Shown: piece after piece, positions 52,539 to 60,951 of the stretch
Numbering within the stretch: the stretch's first letter is position 1
Layout: each line of letters begins with the position of its first letter
Assembly (NCBI GenBank): GCA_964564625.1
Contig: CAZMBE010000019.1
Location: 1 to 60,951 of the forward strand
Reading direction: 5' to 3'
DNA length: 60,951 bases
Source of the DNA: UBA2185 sp964564625
GTDB lineage: Bacteria; Desulfobacterota; Syntrophia; Syntrophales; UBA2185
The notes under the pieces: generated by a model
Seen by the model: the letters and a program-made list of their open reading frames with translations, nothing else
Told to the model about the DNA's origin: nothing
Databases searched by the model: none
Made by a program: the position numbers and the translations under genes

Positions 52539-54515
52539 TCACTTATGTTGAACCAGTTTATCGATAAGTTCCTGTGCTTTTTGGGAAATAGTGGTAGAAA
52601 TACCTTTCAATTTTTCATCAAAAATAGCATCGGTGTAACGTTCAATCGCAAGGTCATAATTGCGCCGCCTTTGCCTCTGCTGCTCACCCTGATTGTAGTA
52701 CTCGACTTCAAGGCTCTGATACTGTTTAAGGACGCTCTGTCCCATTTCAGAAATCTTCGCATTCGTCAATTCATCAAGGACTTCCGTCTCGGTGGGTAGT
52801 TCCAAGCGTATGCTGGGTACGTTGGCGGAAGGGACTGCATCTTGATATCTGCTTTCTTTGACCAGTTTACCTGATATGGTATTCGTAAAAATATTTTCTC
52901 CTGTTGCCGTATCCACAAGCTTATAAGAAAGCTCGATCATGGCGTTGATTTTCGCCGTGCCTTGTTTGTGTGGGATAAACTGATAATTTTTTTTCTTGAT
53001 GGTCCGGGGTGGTGCGTTTTTCAATTCCTCTTCCGAGGGATTACGGTGCGTCAACAACCAGTCAGAAAACTCGGGATTCCGGATTTCTTCTTCATCAACA
53101 AGCACCTTAATCTGACTGGTGGTGGGGTTATCTATAAATTTTGTCATGAAGTGAAGAACATCCCCCATGATAAATGTATCTATTCCCCGCATCTTCGCTG
53201 TCTGGACTGATTTTATATCAACGATCCCCGTCTGCCCTAATTGCATTTCCCTCAAGATGGATTGCAGATTCTCGCGTTCTATGATGCGAAGATCACCACT
53301 GGCCTTCTTATGAAGGAATGCAATGAGCTTATTGGCTGCTATTTTGCCCGCATCCTTGTTGGAACTGGGACTGCCAAAATCAAACACAGCGATGGACTTC
53401 TTAATGCGCTTGTTAATATTATCTTTCGTCTCCAACATCTTCTGAAACAATTCCGGATAACTGGGATTTAACGCCTCTACTTTATGTAACCAGACATATG
53501 CATTCCCCCACATATCTTTTTCTAAAAGCTTCTCAGCCCTTTCCATGAGTTTTCCGCAGAATTTACTCACTAAATCCCTGTATGAGGCGTCACGCTGCAT
53601 AGACGGGGCATATGATTTCACAAGTTCCATCTTTTTGAAAGCCGCGTACAATTTCTCCTGATCTATAAGTTTGCCGGCCTCTTCGAAATAAATCTTTCCC
53701 ACCTTTTCCTTAAGATTCTCCATTTTTTTCAATAACGCCTGGTTCTCCGGTTGATATTCGGCAGCCTTTTCATACATGAAAATAGCTTTACTCCAGTTCT
53801 GTGCCTGTTCCGCGCTATCAGCCCCGGCAACAAAATAGTCTATGTTATCCTTGGACCTTGCGTCCTGGTAAAGCTTTCCAATATCATGATACCCGGGATT
53901 GATATCCATGGCAGCCTTAAATGCCTGTGCCGCCATTTTCCAATCTTCCTGTTTGCTCAATTTGATTCCCTGCTGATAAAGCTCCTTTACAATATTCGCG
54001 AGTTTATCCCCCGTATCTTCATAATTGGGTGAGATTGCATTGACCTGCTTCAATTTCCCCAATGCTGCCATCCAGTCCTCTTTTTGCATATCAAATTCAG
54101 CCTGGCTATAGAGCGATTTAACAGTTTTATTGAGGGTATTGATTTTTTCCCTGAGATTCTCATGAAAAATTTTGATATCATTGTTTTGGGGATCCAAATT
54201 GTATGCAAGGCTGCTTTCCTTTGCAATCTGCTCAAGGGCTGGTATATACTGCTCTGAAGCCTTCGCTAACGCCGCTTTGGCTTTTTCATAGTGACCTTTA
54301 GCCGCTTCCTGCTTTGCTTTCAGCAGGGCATCTTTATATTCCTGCTTGTCAGGTTTTTCATTCAGTGCCTTCTCAAAATACCCGATAGCGTCATCCCATC
54401 GATTTGCATTGCTCAACTCCATACCGGTTTTATAACTTTCGCTTACCGCACAACCTGAGAGAAAAAGCAGAATCAGCACTCCGATAATAGACACCCGATA
54501 TTTTCCCACTTTCAT
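52539..54515 (-). CDS. TPR lipoprotein with CsgG-like C-terminal domain
   Basis: A 658-residue lipoprotein (FLSGC, C22). Residues about 25-370 are TPR-like helical repeats (RWDDAIGYFEKALNEKPD, DWKMAAQAFKAAMDINPGY, NWSKAIFMYEKAAEYQPEN). A CsgG-family domain follows (about 375-560: KKSIAVFDFGSP, LRIIERENLQSILREMQLGQ, GIDTFIMGDV, TATGENIFTN), and the C-terminus is a charged helix. CsgG forms the curli secretion channel; proteins with this fold also act as periplasmic regulators (LpoB). The start at 54515 is chosen over an upstream GTG because GGGAGG precedes it. It is the second cassette gene, 20 bp after the FlgT-like one, and probably acts with it. Confidence 0.8.
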   Translation of the reverse strand: MKVGKYRVSIIGVLILLFLSGCAVSESYKTGMELSNANRWDDAIGYFEKALNEKPDKQEYKDALLKAKQEAAKGHYEKAKAALAKASEQYIPALEQIAKESSLAYNLDPQNNDIKIFHENLREKINTLNKTVKSLYSQAEFDMQKEDWMAALGKLKQVNAISPNYEDTGDKLANIVKELYQQGIKLSKQEDWKMAAQAFKAAMDINPGYHDIGKLYQDARSKDNIDYFVAGADSAEQAQNWSKAIFMYEKAAEYQPENQALLKKMENLKEKVGKIYFEEAGKLIDQEKLYAAFKKMELVKSYAPSMQRDASYRDLVSKFCGKLMERAEKLLEKDMWGNAYVWLHKVEALNPSYPELFQKMLETKDNINKRIKKSIAVFDFGSPSSNKDAGKIAANKLIAFLHKKASGDLRIIERENLQSILREMQLGQTGIVDIKSVQTAKMRGIDTFIMGDVLHFMTKFIDNPTTSQIKVLVDEEEIRNPEFSDWLLTHRNPSEEELKNAPPRTIKKKNYQFIPHKQGTAKINAMIELSYKLVDTATGENIFTNTISGKLVKESRYQDAVPSANVPSIRLELPTETEVLDELTNAKISEMGQSVLKQYQSLEVEYYNQGEQQRQRRRNYDLAIERYTDAIFDEKLKGISTTISQKAQELIDKLVQHK

Positions 54516-54551
54516 TACGGCCTCCCTCACATATTAATTGCGGAAATAGAA

Positions 54552-55655
54552 TCACCGTACTACTTTTGCTTCAATCTTGTTTTGCGTTATATCCGTTATT
54601 TTAATTTTTTTGCCACTTACCGTAATCGCAGCGATATCATCTGCGAGACTCTGCGCATTCCCTCTGATCTCAACATCCAATTCAGCTTCACCTTTCCTGT
54701 ATGACCGCTGATGGATCTGTTTTACTCCTTTTGCTTCTGTGGATAAATGCTCTTTGAAACGTGACAGCTCACGATATGATTTCAACCCCGAAACCTCCAC
54801 CGTGACCGTCGCTACATTTGTCAATTCCGATGACCACCGTTCCAATATCTCCTCTTTCATACCCCTTGCAAGCTCTCTTGCCGTTTCTTCGGTAGTAACT
54901 TTCACTTCCCCTTTACGTACCTTGCTATCCGTTGCAATAACTTCTCCGGTATCCCCGTTGATAACCTTTGCCGATACTGTAATTTCATTGGCAGATATTT
55001 CAACGTCACCCATCTTGAACAATTTTGTTACAACTTCCACATTGCCGACAATGATAATTTCCGCGCCATAACTTTTAGCAATTTTTTTGATACCTTTACG
55101 ATCACCCGTTAAATTTCGTAAGTCCTCACTCCCTTTGATTTTTTTTGCTGATTCAGCATCGATAATTTTAAAGCCCTGCGCGATAAAATATCTCGCCATC
55201 GACGATTCCGCTATTGCATCCTTCTGGGCACGATCACTGAATATAAACATCAGGCGGGGTTTCGATTTTCTCAGCATGATGAGATCAACCGCGGACATGC
55301 GGTCCCTCAATTTACCGACACCGATATCGGCCTCGATCGTTACTTTATAATTATTGCCTTCTCTCTCCTCAGAAACTACTTTATAGGAATTGATAAATCC
55401 CTTTGACTCCGACAAGATTTGATCCAACTTGACTTGATAGTTCTCTATCTCTGAAACGCTGGTTATCATTACACCCACTTTTTCTTCAACCGCGTTGCGC
55501 TGTGCATTGTCAATCGCCTTATCCCTGGCAATGTCAACGGCATCTTTATGAATGGTAGCCATACCCACTGCCCTCACTGTATCCTGCGCGTGGGCGCCAA
55601 CAAGAAAGATTAGAATACTGAGAGCTGCCGCTGTTATAATAATCGATTTCTTCAT
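54552..55655 (-). CDS. FlgT-like exported protein with CsgG-like middle domain
   Basis: A 367-residue secreted protein (signal peptide to VGAHA, about 24). The N-terminal ~100 residues match the FlgT N-domain pattern (RAVGMATIHKDAVDIARDKA, NAVEEKVGVMI, EADIGVGKLRDRM). The middle (about 130-290) resembles CsgG: RLMFIFSDRAQKDAIAES, FKIIDAESAKKIKG, GAEIIIVGNVEV, TGEVIATDSKVRKGEV. The C-terminal part (VTVEVSGLKSY, VKQIHQRSYRKGEAELDV) is BON- or secretin-like. FlgT in Vibrio belongs to the flagellar H-ring. It is the first gene of the cassette and its promoter would lie in 55656-55800, where no clean sigma70 pair is seen. Confidence 0.78.
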   Translation of the reverse strand: MKKSIIITAAALSILIFLVGAHAQDTVRAVGMATIHKDAVDIARDKAIDNAQRNAVEEKVGVMITSVSEIENYQVKLDQILSESKGFINSYKVVSEEREGNNYKVTIEADIGVGKLRDRMSAVDLIMLRKSKPRLMFIFSDRAQKDAIAESSMARYFIAQGFKIIDAESAKKIKGSEDLRNLTGDRKGIKKIAKSYGAEIIIVGNVEVVTKLFKMGDVEISANEITVSAKVINGDTGEVIATDSKVRKGEVKVTTEETARELARGMKEEILERWSSELTNVATVTVEVSGLKSYRELSRFKEHLSTEAKGVKQIHQRSYRKGEAELDVEIRGNAQSLADDIAAITVSGKKIKITDITQNKIEAKVVR

Positions 55656-55965
55656 ATTATCCCTGTATATTGTTCAAGATAACTCACATGGGTTTACTTT
55701 ACGTCTTACAGAATAACGCTTAGACTTCTATCTATGCTGTGTAAATAGTTAAAAATATGGAAGGGAATTTACTGAAATATACTGAAATCACTCTATGGTG
55801 TCAAGATTAATTCCAGATACTTATGAGCAATTACGGCATCTACTGAAAGTGCTCGGGCAGCGAACTGTGGAAAAGTTATGATCCTTAAGAAATAATGTTA
55901 CCCATTCGCTCGCTTCCCCATGGCCCGTTACCGGGAATGCCCTCGCGAATGGATTCAATGTCTCA
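55656..55965. other. intergenic region with an inverted repeat
   Basis: About 310 bases between the cassette and rmlD hold no gene I can support. CCATTCGC and GCGAATGG (about 55902-55953) form an 8-bp inverted repeat around a GC-rich core with no T-tract. The cassette promoter must lie here but is not clearly readable. Confidence 0.5.
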
Positions 55966-56811
55966 CTAATATCCCATTTTACTTATATAATCATCCAGGG
56001 CAACCTGCCAGTATCTCATTGTCTTTCCTGTAGTCTCAAAAAATTTCCGGCACGTAAGTACGCTGTAATGCGGGCGCTTTGCCGGTCTTTGCAGAGCATC
56101 AGATTTAATGGGCTTCACGGTCACGCCGGCAACACAGGCGCTCTTCAAAATTTTTACCGCAAATTGATACCAGCTGCAATTCCCCCGGTTTGTAATGTGA
56201 TAAATTCCGGTATGCCGATCTTCAATCAACAATTGGACCGCAGCTGCCAGATCCCACGTGAATGTTGGTGAACCGACCTGATCATCAACAATGTTCAATA
56301 CCTTTTCTGTTCTGGCCTTTTCAACGATTGTCTTGACAAAGTTTTTCCCGTTTTTTCCATAAAGCCATGCGGAACGGATAAGGAGAAAATTATCAGAGAA
56401 TTGCTTCAAGTACTGTTCTCCCGCAAGCTTTGACTTGCCATATACATTAATAGGGTTACATGTATCGTCCTCTTGATAAGGATTCCTTTTCATGCCGTCA
56501 AATACATAATCCGTACTGAAGTGAACTATTTTTATTCCTCTCTCCCGGCAGGCTAATGCGATATTTTTCACCCCTTCAGCATTCACAGAAAAACATGTAT
56601 CACTGTCAGATTCGCAACCATCGACATCGGTGTATGCGGCCGCATTAATAACAACATCTGGCCCGATCTCTGAAATTGCTTCTGTGCACGCTCCCTGTGA
56701 AACAATATCGAAATCTTCTATATCCTTGCCTTCTACTTCATGAAAGGCAAAAAGCCTCAGAAAAAGATCACTCCCCAGCATACCTTTATGACCCAGTATC
56801 AAAATCTTCAT
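55966..56811 (-). CDS. rmlD: dTDP-4-dehydrorhamnose reductase
   Basis: A 281-residue short-chain-type dehydrogenase that makes dTDP-L-rhamnose, a building block of lipopolysaccharide and cell-surface glycans. The NAD(P)-binding loop is ILGHKGMLGSDL (about 4-15), followed by INAAAYTDVDGCES, FSTDYVFDG and the catalytic YGKSKLAGEQ (Tyr and Lys). The other rhamnose genes (rmlA, rmlB, rmlC) are not in the window. It follows truA by 15 bp. The synonym rfbD is equally used. Other extended-type reductases are excluded by the FSTDYVFDG motif. Confidence 0.94.
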   Translation of the reverse strand: MKILILGHKGMLGSDLFLRLFAFHEVEGKDIEDFDIVSQGACTEAISEIGPDVVINAAAYTDVDGCESDSDTCFSVNAEGVKNIALACRERGIKIVHFSTDYVFDGMKRNPYQEDDTCNPINVYGKSKLAGEQYLKQFSDNFLLIRSAWLYGKNGKNFVKTIVEKARTEKVLNIVDDQVGSPTFTWDLAAAVQLLIEDRHTGIYHITNRGNCSWYQFAVKILKSACVAGVTVKPIKSDALQRPAKRPHYSVLTCRKFFETTGKTMRYWQVALDDYISKMGY

Positions 56812-56826
56812 TTGTATCTCACTTCC

Positions 56827-57564
56827 TCAATATTTCACTTCTTTAAGGAAAAGCCCGTATGCAGGCGCTGTTATGCCCGCACGCCTTCTATCCTTTGCCT
56901 CCAAAATACCCTTAAACTCCATGAGGGATACTTTGCCCCTCCCTGCATCAACAAGTGTACCCACTATATTTCTTACCATATACTTCAAGAAACCATTGGC
57001 TTCTACATAAATTCTTATCATACTGCACTGATTCATCTCCACATCTATATTCATCACCGTTCTCACATGATTCTTAATGCCGCAATTCGTGCCGCAGAAG
57101 GAAGAAAAATCATACGTCCCTATAAGGAAGTGAGCTGCTTCCCTTATTTTGCCCGCATCGAGGGATTCGCGGACAAACCAGGCATAGTGCCTACATAAGG
57201 CCGAGCGCACCGGACTGTTTACTATCTGATACAAATACACTTTGCTTTTCGCATCATACCGTGCATGGAAAGCCCCATCCATCTCCATAAGGTCCTTCAC
57301 CACAATATCCCCCGGCAGGAGGCTGTTTATACCCATAAGAAGGTTTCTCGTCTTTATATTAGAACTCGTCGCAAAATGCGCAACCTGATTAATCGCATGA
57401 ACGCCCGCATCCGTTCTCCCTGAACCAATAACCCTGATGTCTTCCTGTGTAATAGTGCTGATGCACTCTTCGAGGACCTGCTGGATTGTGGTCCTGTCGA
57501 CCTGGTATTGCCACCCATGGTATCGCGTCCCCTCATACTCCAGAACCATCTTTATAGTACGCAT
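56827..57564 (-). CDS. truA: tRNA pseudouridine(38-40) synthase
   Basis: A 245-residue pseudouridine synthase acting on positions 38-40 of the tRNA anticodon arm. The motif with the catalytic aspartate is SGRTDAGVHA (about 50-59). The N-terminal KMVLEYEGTRYHGWQYQ and the later VRNIVGTLVDAGRGK are typical TruA segments. A longer frame starts at 57597, but AGAAGG ahead of ATG 57564 and the usual TruA N-terminus support this start. It is separated from pgk by a terminator at 57598-57627, yet might be partly read through. Confidence 0.95.
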   Translation of the reverse strand: MRTIKMVLEYEGTRYHGWQYQVDRTTIQQVLEECISTITQEDIRVIGSGRTDAGVHAINQVAHFATSSNIKTRNLLMGINSLLPGDIVVKDLMEMDGAFHARYDAKSKVYLYQIVNSPVRSALCRHYAWFVRESLDAGKIREAAHFLIGTYDFSSFCGTNCGIKNHVRTVMNIDVEMNQCSMIRIYVEANGFLKYMVRNIVGTLVDAGRGKVSLMEFKGILEAKDRRRAGITAPAYGLFLKEVKY

Positions 57565-57597
57565 ACTACCTTCTTGCACGATATCGTCATAAACCAT

Positions 57598-57627
57598 AAA
57601 AAAAGGGGGTGTATCTCCCCCTTTTAT
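57598..57627 (-). terminator. rho-independent terminator after pgk
   Basis: AAAAGGGGG and CCCCCTTTT form a nine-bp stem with a seven-base loop (57602-57626). On the minus strand it ends in TTTTTTT, directly after the pgk stop; it could also work in the other direction. Confidence 0.85.
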
Positions 57628-57646
57628 CTAACATTCAAATCCATAA

Positions 57647-58840
57647 TCAGCGTGGATTGTCGGGACCCTGAAGAGCCTCGATGGCCGGGAGAGATTTGCC
57701 CGCCAGAAGCTCTATGGACGCTCCGCCGCCGGTTGATATATATGTGATTCTATCACTTTCACCAGCCTTACGAATTGCCACATCCGTATCCCCTCCCCCC
57801 ACAATGGTAAGGGCATAGGAATTTGCGACACTATGCGCCAAAGCCGAAGTTCCCCTGCCAAACGCATCGATTTCAAATACTCCCATGGGACCATTCCATA
57901 TAATGGTTTTGGCGTTGCTCAGTACCTCAGTGAAGAGGGTAATCGTCGCGGGACCGATATCAAGCCCCATCCATTTGGCGTTGATTTCCTGCACCGGCAC
58001 AATTTTAGTCTCCGCATCTGGACTCATACCCTCGGCAATGACACAATCAACGGGCAAATAAAACTTCACCCCCAGTTGCCTGGCCGTCTCCATGATCTCC
58101 TGAGCTTTTGGCATAAGTTCCTCTTCGAAAATGGATTTGCCGATTTCATGCCCTATCGCCTTTAAAAAAGTAAAGGCCATCCCGCCCCCGATAATCATTT
58201 TGTCGACTTTTTTTATGAGGTTCAGAAGAGGTTCAAGCTTGCCGGATACCTTCGAACCCCCAATGATAGCGACGAAAGGTCTGGCGGGATTTTCCACGGA
58301 CTTCTTCAAATAATTAAATTCCTGTTTGATCAGAAATCCCGCACCATACTCTTTCATATACTTGACGATTCCTACGTTTGACGCATGTTTTCTGTGGGCG
58401 TTTCCGAAGGCATCGTCAATATAGACATCCCCCAGGCTGGCCAGTTCCCTGGCGAATTCATCAACATTTTTTTCCTCTTCTATATGAAACCTCAGGTTTT
58501 CGAGAAGGACAATATTTCCCGGAGCCATTCCCGCAACCAATTTTTTGACATCATCACCGATACAGTCCTTCGCCAATATGACTTCTTTATTGAGAAGTCT
58601 TGATAATCTTTTCGCTACCGGAGCAAGACTGAATTCAGGCGTGACCTTCCCTTTCGGGCGCCCCAGGTGAGACATGATTATCACTTTAGCTCCCTCATCG
58701 AGAGCATAATTAATTGTTGGAAGAACTGCCCTAATCCTGATGTCATCGGTAATGTTTAAGGAACTATCCAAAGGAACATTAAAATCAAACCGGAATAAAA
58801 CTCTTTTCCCCTTGAGATCAATTTCATCTATAATTTTCAT
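57647..58840 (-). CDS. pgk: phosphoglycerate kinase
   Basis: A 397-residue glycolytic/gluconeogenic kinase converting 1,3-bisphosphoglycerate and ADP to 3-phosphoglycerate and ATP. The motifs are the N-terminal KRVLFRFDFNVPLD, IIMSHLGRPKG, GDVYIDDAFGNAHRKHAS, IIGGSKVSGKL, and the C-terminal nucleotide domain with IWNGPMGVFE and VGGGDTDVAIRKAG. ATG 58840 follows AGGAGG and is preferred over the in-frame ATG at 58855. It is not accompanied by gap or tpi. A promoter lies at 58905-58933. Confidence 0.98.
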   Translation of the reverse strand: MKIIDEIDLKGKRVLFRFDFNVPLDSSLNITDDIRIRAVLPTINYALDEGAKVIIMSHLGRPKGKVTPEFSLAPVAKRLSRLLNKEVILAKDCIGDDVKKLVAGMAPGNIVLLENLRFHIEEEKNVDEFARELASLGDVYIDDAFGNAHRKHASNVGIVKYMKEYGAGFLIKQEFNYLKKSVENPARPFVAIIGGSKVSGKLEPLLNLIKKVDKMIIGGGMAFTFLKAIGHEIGKSIFEEELMPKAQEIMETARQLGVKFYLPVDCVIAEGMSPDAETKIVPVQEINAKWMGLDIGPATITLFTEVLSNAKTIIWNGPMGVFEIDAFGRGTSALAHSVANSYALTIVGGGDTDVAIRKAGESDRITYISTGGGASIELLAGKSLPAIEALQGPDNPR

Positions 58841-58904
58841 GGCGCCTCCTTTCACTCATTGTCACACCGGTGCAATACAGGTCCCCAGGAAAATAGCCAT
58901 AATA

Positions 58905-58933
58905 TGTATACCTTATGGTCCTATTCAGGTCAA
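58905..58933 (-). promoter_or_regulatory. sigma70 promoter of pgk
   Basis: Minus-strand TTGACC (58933-58928), a 17-base spacer and TATACA (58910-58905) lie about 65 bases upstream of the pgk start. Confidence 0.7.
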
Positions 58934-59109
58934 TAGTGAAATCTCACCTATTATTGTAGTATCGTTGATCGTATTTCTTCCATACATCTCTCTTTCTGAA
59001 AATGTGTTTTTCTATCTATAGCCTCACCACAATATTTCACCAGGTAATCGAAATTTTATGATCAGCAGGAACGTCATTGATGAGGACGCGTCACCCGATC
59101 ATTTTTCTG

Positions 59110-59138
59110 TTGATTCTCCGCAGTGCTTCCTCTATAGT
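59110..59138 (+). promoter_or_regulatory. sigma70 promoter of the first Slp gene
   Basis: TTGATT (59110-59115), a 17-base spacer and TATAGT (59133-59138) lie about 48 bases before the ATG at 59186. The rest of the divergent gap 58856-59185 shows nothing else I can name. Confidence 0.6.
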
Positions 59139-59185
59139 TAGAAGTGTAATGACAATTATAGCAGGGGGTCGATTCGCGACAGGTT

Positions 59186-59698
59186 ATGATGGCAATACTT
59201 AATAAGATAAATATTTTGGTGGTCCTATCGTTGGCGTTTATTCTCATCGCCTGTGCACCGGTTCTCTCAGATAAATCTCTGCGCGAAGCGAACCTGTCTG
59301 TCTCCTTTCAAGAACTTCAGAAGAATCCTGACGCATACACGGGCAAGGTGATCATTCTTGGGGGGAGAATCATATCGACCACAGTGAAAAAAGAGGAAAC
59401 CTGGGTAGAGGTGCTTCAGCAGCCTCTGAACCGTCAATACAGGCCTGAGAATAGAGACGTTTCCTATGGTCGCTTCATCATAGTTTTTCAAGGCTTTATC
59501 GATCCCGCTATCTATGCCCCTTACCGGTTAATCACTGTCGCCGGGGAAGTTACGGGAAAGACGATCCTCCCGGTAAAAGAGATACAGTATATCTATCCTG
59601 TCCTTTCTCCGCGGGAACATGCTCTAATCAAGCCGGAAGATTATTATGATAGCCAACCCCAGTTCCATTTCGGGTTCGGACTAGGAATTTTTCGGTAG
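59186..59698 (+). CDS. Slp-family outer membrane lipoprotein, copy 1
   Basis: A 170-residue lipoprotein (IACAP at about C23). It shares the Slp layout: SFQELQKNPDAYTGKVIILGG, the repeated hydrophobic strand pattern and GFIDPAIYAPYRLITVAGEVTG, then KEIQYIYPVL. In E. coli Slp is induced on starvation and stabilises the outer membrane; its exact role is unknown. An MM start leaves ATG 59186 or 59189 open. A second copy follows 66 bp downstream with the same order of motifs, so the pair arose by tandem duplication. Confidence 0.85.
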   Translation: MMAILNKINILVVLSLAFILIACAPVLSDKSLREANLSVSFQELQKNPDAYTGKVIILGGRIISTTVKKEETWVEVLQQPLNRQYRPENRDVSYGRFIIVFQGFIDPAIYAPYRLITVAGEVTGKTILPVKEIQYIYPVLSPREHALIKPEDYYDSQPQFHFGFGLGIFR

Positions 59699-59764
59699 GC
59701 TGATACCCATAGTGCACGCCGCACGGCACAGGGCATGAGGCGGCTCCATCGTAATGAGATCACC

Positions 59765-60316
59765 ATGAAACGCGATCTTATCATCATTGTGGCTATTATT
59801 GTTTCCCTTTCCTGTTCACCAATATCCCAAGAAATCATTACGCAGGTTGATCAGAGCCTGACATTCACAGAAATCCTGAAAAGCGTGGATCACTACAAGG
59901 GGAAGATGGTGGTATGGGGCGGTGTCATCGTGGAAACGATACACAGGCCTGAAGAGACACTTATCATAGTTACTCAGACAGCCTTGGATTACGAAAAAAG
60001 ACCGAAAAACCATGATCAGTCAGAGGGTCGGTTCATAGTGAAAAAGACCGGGTTTCTCGACCCCGCCATATATGCGACGGGCCGCGCGATAACTGTAGCA
60101 GGGGATGTCTCCGGAAAAGAAGAGCTCCCTCTGGGGGAAATTCTATACGTATATCCCGTTGTCATAGCCACTCAGTTGATTCTCTGGCAAAATCTCGAAT
60201 ATCCACCTTACTATTACGATCCCTGGTACTGGGGACCATACCCTTTCTGGGGACCTTATCCCTATTATTATCACCATCATCATTATCGCGGTAATCGACA
60301 CCATATTCGCAGATAA
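59765..60316 (+). CDS. Slp-family outer membrane lipoprotein, copy 2 with aromatic/histidine tail
   Basis: A 183-residue lipoprotein (SLSCSP near residue 17). The core parallels copy 1 (TFTEILKSVDHYKGKMVVWGG, GFLDPAIYATGRAITVAGDVSG). The C-terminal ~35 residues are Tyr/Trp/Pro-rich and end in a run of histidines (YYYHHHHYRG), absent from copy 1; metal binding or adhesion is conceivable. The frame opens at 59735; ATG 59765 begins a proper signal peptide and is preferred. Confidence 0.82.
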   Translation: MKRDLIIIVAIIVSLSCSPISQEIITQVDQSLTFTEILKSVDHYKGKMVVWGGVIVETIHRPEETLIIVTQTALDYEKRPKNHDQSEGRFIVKKTGFLDPAIYATGRAITVAGDVSGKEELPLGEILYVYPVVIATQLILWQNLEYPPYYYDPWYWGPYPFWGPYPYYYHHHHYRGNRHHIRR

Positions 60317-60475
60317 ATAATATCAACGGCGCATTCATCTCTAAAGATAATTTTTTATTAACTCTTATCTACATTTAAGAATTCCATAAAACAAAAAGTC
60401 ATACAGTGCTCCCTTCCATTTTTTAGGATAAAGTGTTATTGTTTTTAATTAATGAAATAGGATGGTTCTAAGGAT

Positions 60476-60951
60476 ATGCGTTTACTTTTAATTGAAGATG
60501 ACCAAAAAATTGCATCATTTATCTGCAAGGGCCTCAAACAGGCGGGTTTTGCTGTTGATCACGTACTTAATGGTGACGACGGATTCCAACTAGCCATTAG
60601 CGAGCCATATGATGTGGCTATAATCGATATCATGTTACCAAAACTTGATGGTTTAACGCTCATCGAAAAGCTTAGACATCAAAAGATAAATACACCCGTA
60701 CTCATTCTAAGCGCCAAACGCTCTGTTGATGACCGTGTAAAGGGACTCCAGTCAGGAAGCGATGACTATCTTACCAAGCCTTTCGCGTTTTCTGAACTTC
60801 TGGCTCGGGTACAAGCACTAATTCGGAGGTCCAGCGGGGTTCTGGAGCCTACCCGTTTGATAGTCGGAGACCTGTCCATTAACTTCATGACACGTGACGT
60901 TGTCAGGGCAGGCGAAAAAATCGATTTACAGCCACGTGAATTCTCCTTACT
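60476..60951 (+). CDS. OmpR/PhoB-family response regulator, N-terminal part
   Basis: The frame starts at ATG 60476 (AAGGAT upstream) and runs off the window after 158 codons. The receiver domain (about 1-115) has LLLIEDDQKIA with the acidic pocket, AIIDIMLPKLDGL with the phospho-acceptor aspartate, ILSAKR and DDYLTKPFAF with the conserved lysine. The start of the winged-helix DNA-binding domain (VGDLSINFMTRDVVR..., PREFSLL) follows. Its sensor kinase is probably downstream, outside the window. Confidence 0.93.
   Translation, partial: MRLLLIEDDQKIASFICKGLKQAGFAVDHVLNGDDGFQLAISEPYDVAIIDIMLPKLDGLTLIEKLRHQKINTPVLILSAKRSVDDRVKGLQSGSDDYLTKPFAFSELLARVQALIRRSSGVLEPTRLIVGDLSINFMTRDVVRAGEKIDLQPREFSL

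Overview
The window looks like a chromosomal segment of an anaerobic, diderm bacterium of the delta-proteobacterial (Desulfobacterota) type, most like the Syntrophobacterales/Syntrophales. This is inferred from gene content. The envelope is Gram-negative (BamD, OmpA-type and Slp lipoproteins, CsgG-family proteins). There are two acyl-CoA dehydrogenase/ETF modules around a FixC-FixX quinone oxidoreductase pair, a PaaK ligase, a PduO-type corrinoid adenosyltransferase and a cobalamin riboswitch. I saw no rRNA, tRNA, CRISPR array, phage or transposase gene.

Layout. 1-530: start of a Kef-type antiporter, cut by the window edge. 1079-3766 (minus): promoter, cobalamin riboswitch and terminator ahead of a zinc-type alcohol dehydrogenase and a TrpD-like phosphoribosyltransferase homologue. 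3846-7032: mtgA, a LysM-NlpC/P60 hydrolase and an OmpA-type lipoprotein. 7049-15725 (plus): aconitase, TM0106-type RecB nuclease, PHP lipoprotein, eukaryotic-type icd, rlmN and a two-domain kinase. 15697-19982 (minus): trxA, bamD and a large hybrid histidine kinase. 20139-23911: nucleoside phosphorylase and adenosyltransferase (overlapping), an unknown duplicated-domain protein, paaK and mobA. 24058-32699 (plus): a TetR regulator with its operator, then acd1-etfB1-etfA1-fixC-fixX-acd2-etfB2-etfA2, which should pass electrons from acyl-CoA oxidation to the quinone pool. 32770-45853: a CGGC protein, then minus-strand housekeeping genes (mutL, miaA, a TPR-SLH lipoprotein, valS, nadC, birA, coaX, coaE, a beta-decarboxylating dehydrogenase, a LysE-type exporter, queF).

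46012-55655 (minus) holds the most unusual region: five consecutive exported proteins (FlgT-like, CsgG-TPR lipoprotein, CsgG-like with six FN3 domains, GNA1162-like lipoprotein with FN3 and beta-helix, LPP20/FlgP-like with a proline-rich stretch), closed by a strong terminator. They combine outer-membrane ring/assembly-type domains with adhesion-type modules, and no flagellar or curli genes lie near them. This is my best candidate for an undescribed system. 55966-58933: pgk, truA, rmlD. 59110-60316: two tandem Slp-family lipoproteins. 60476-end: start of an OmpR-type response regulator.

Functions come from reading the translated sequence and remembered family motifs; no database search was run. 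Where a clear Shine-Dalgarno sequence or the family N-terminus supports a later start than the longest reading frame, the later start is given.
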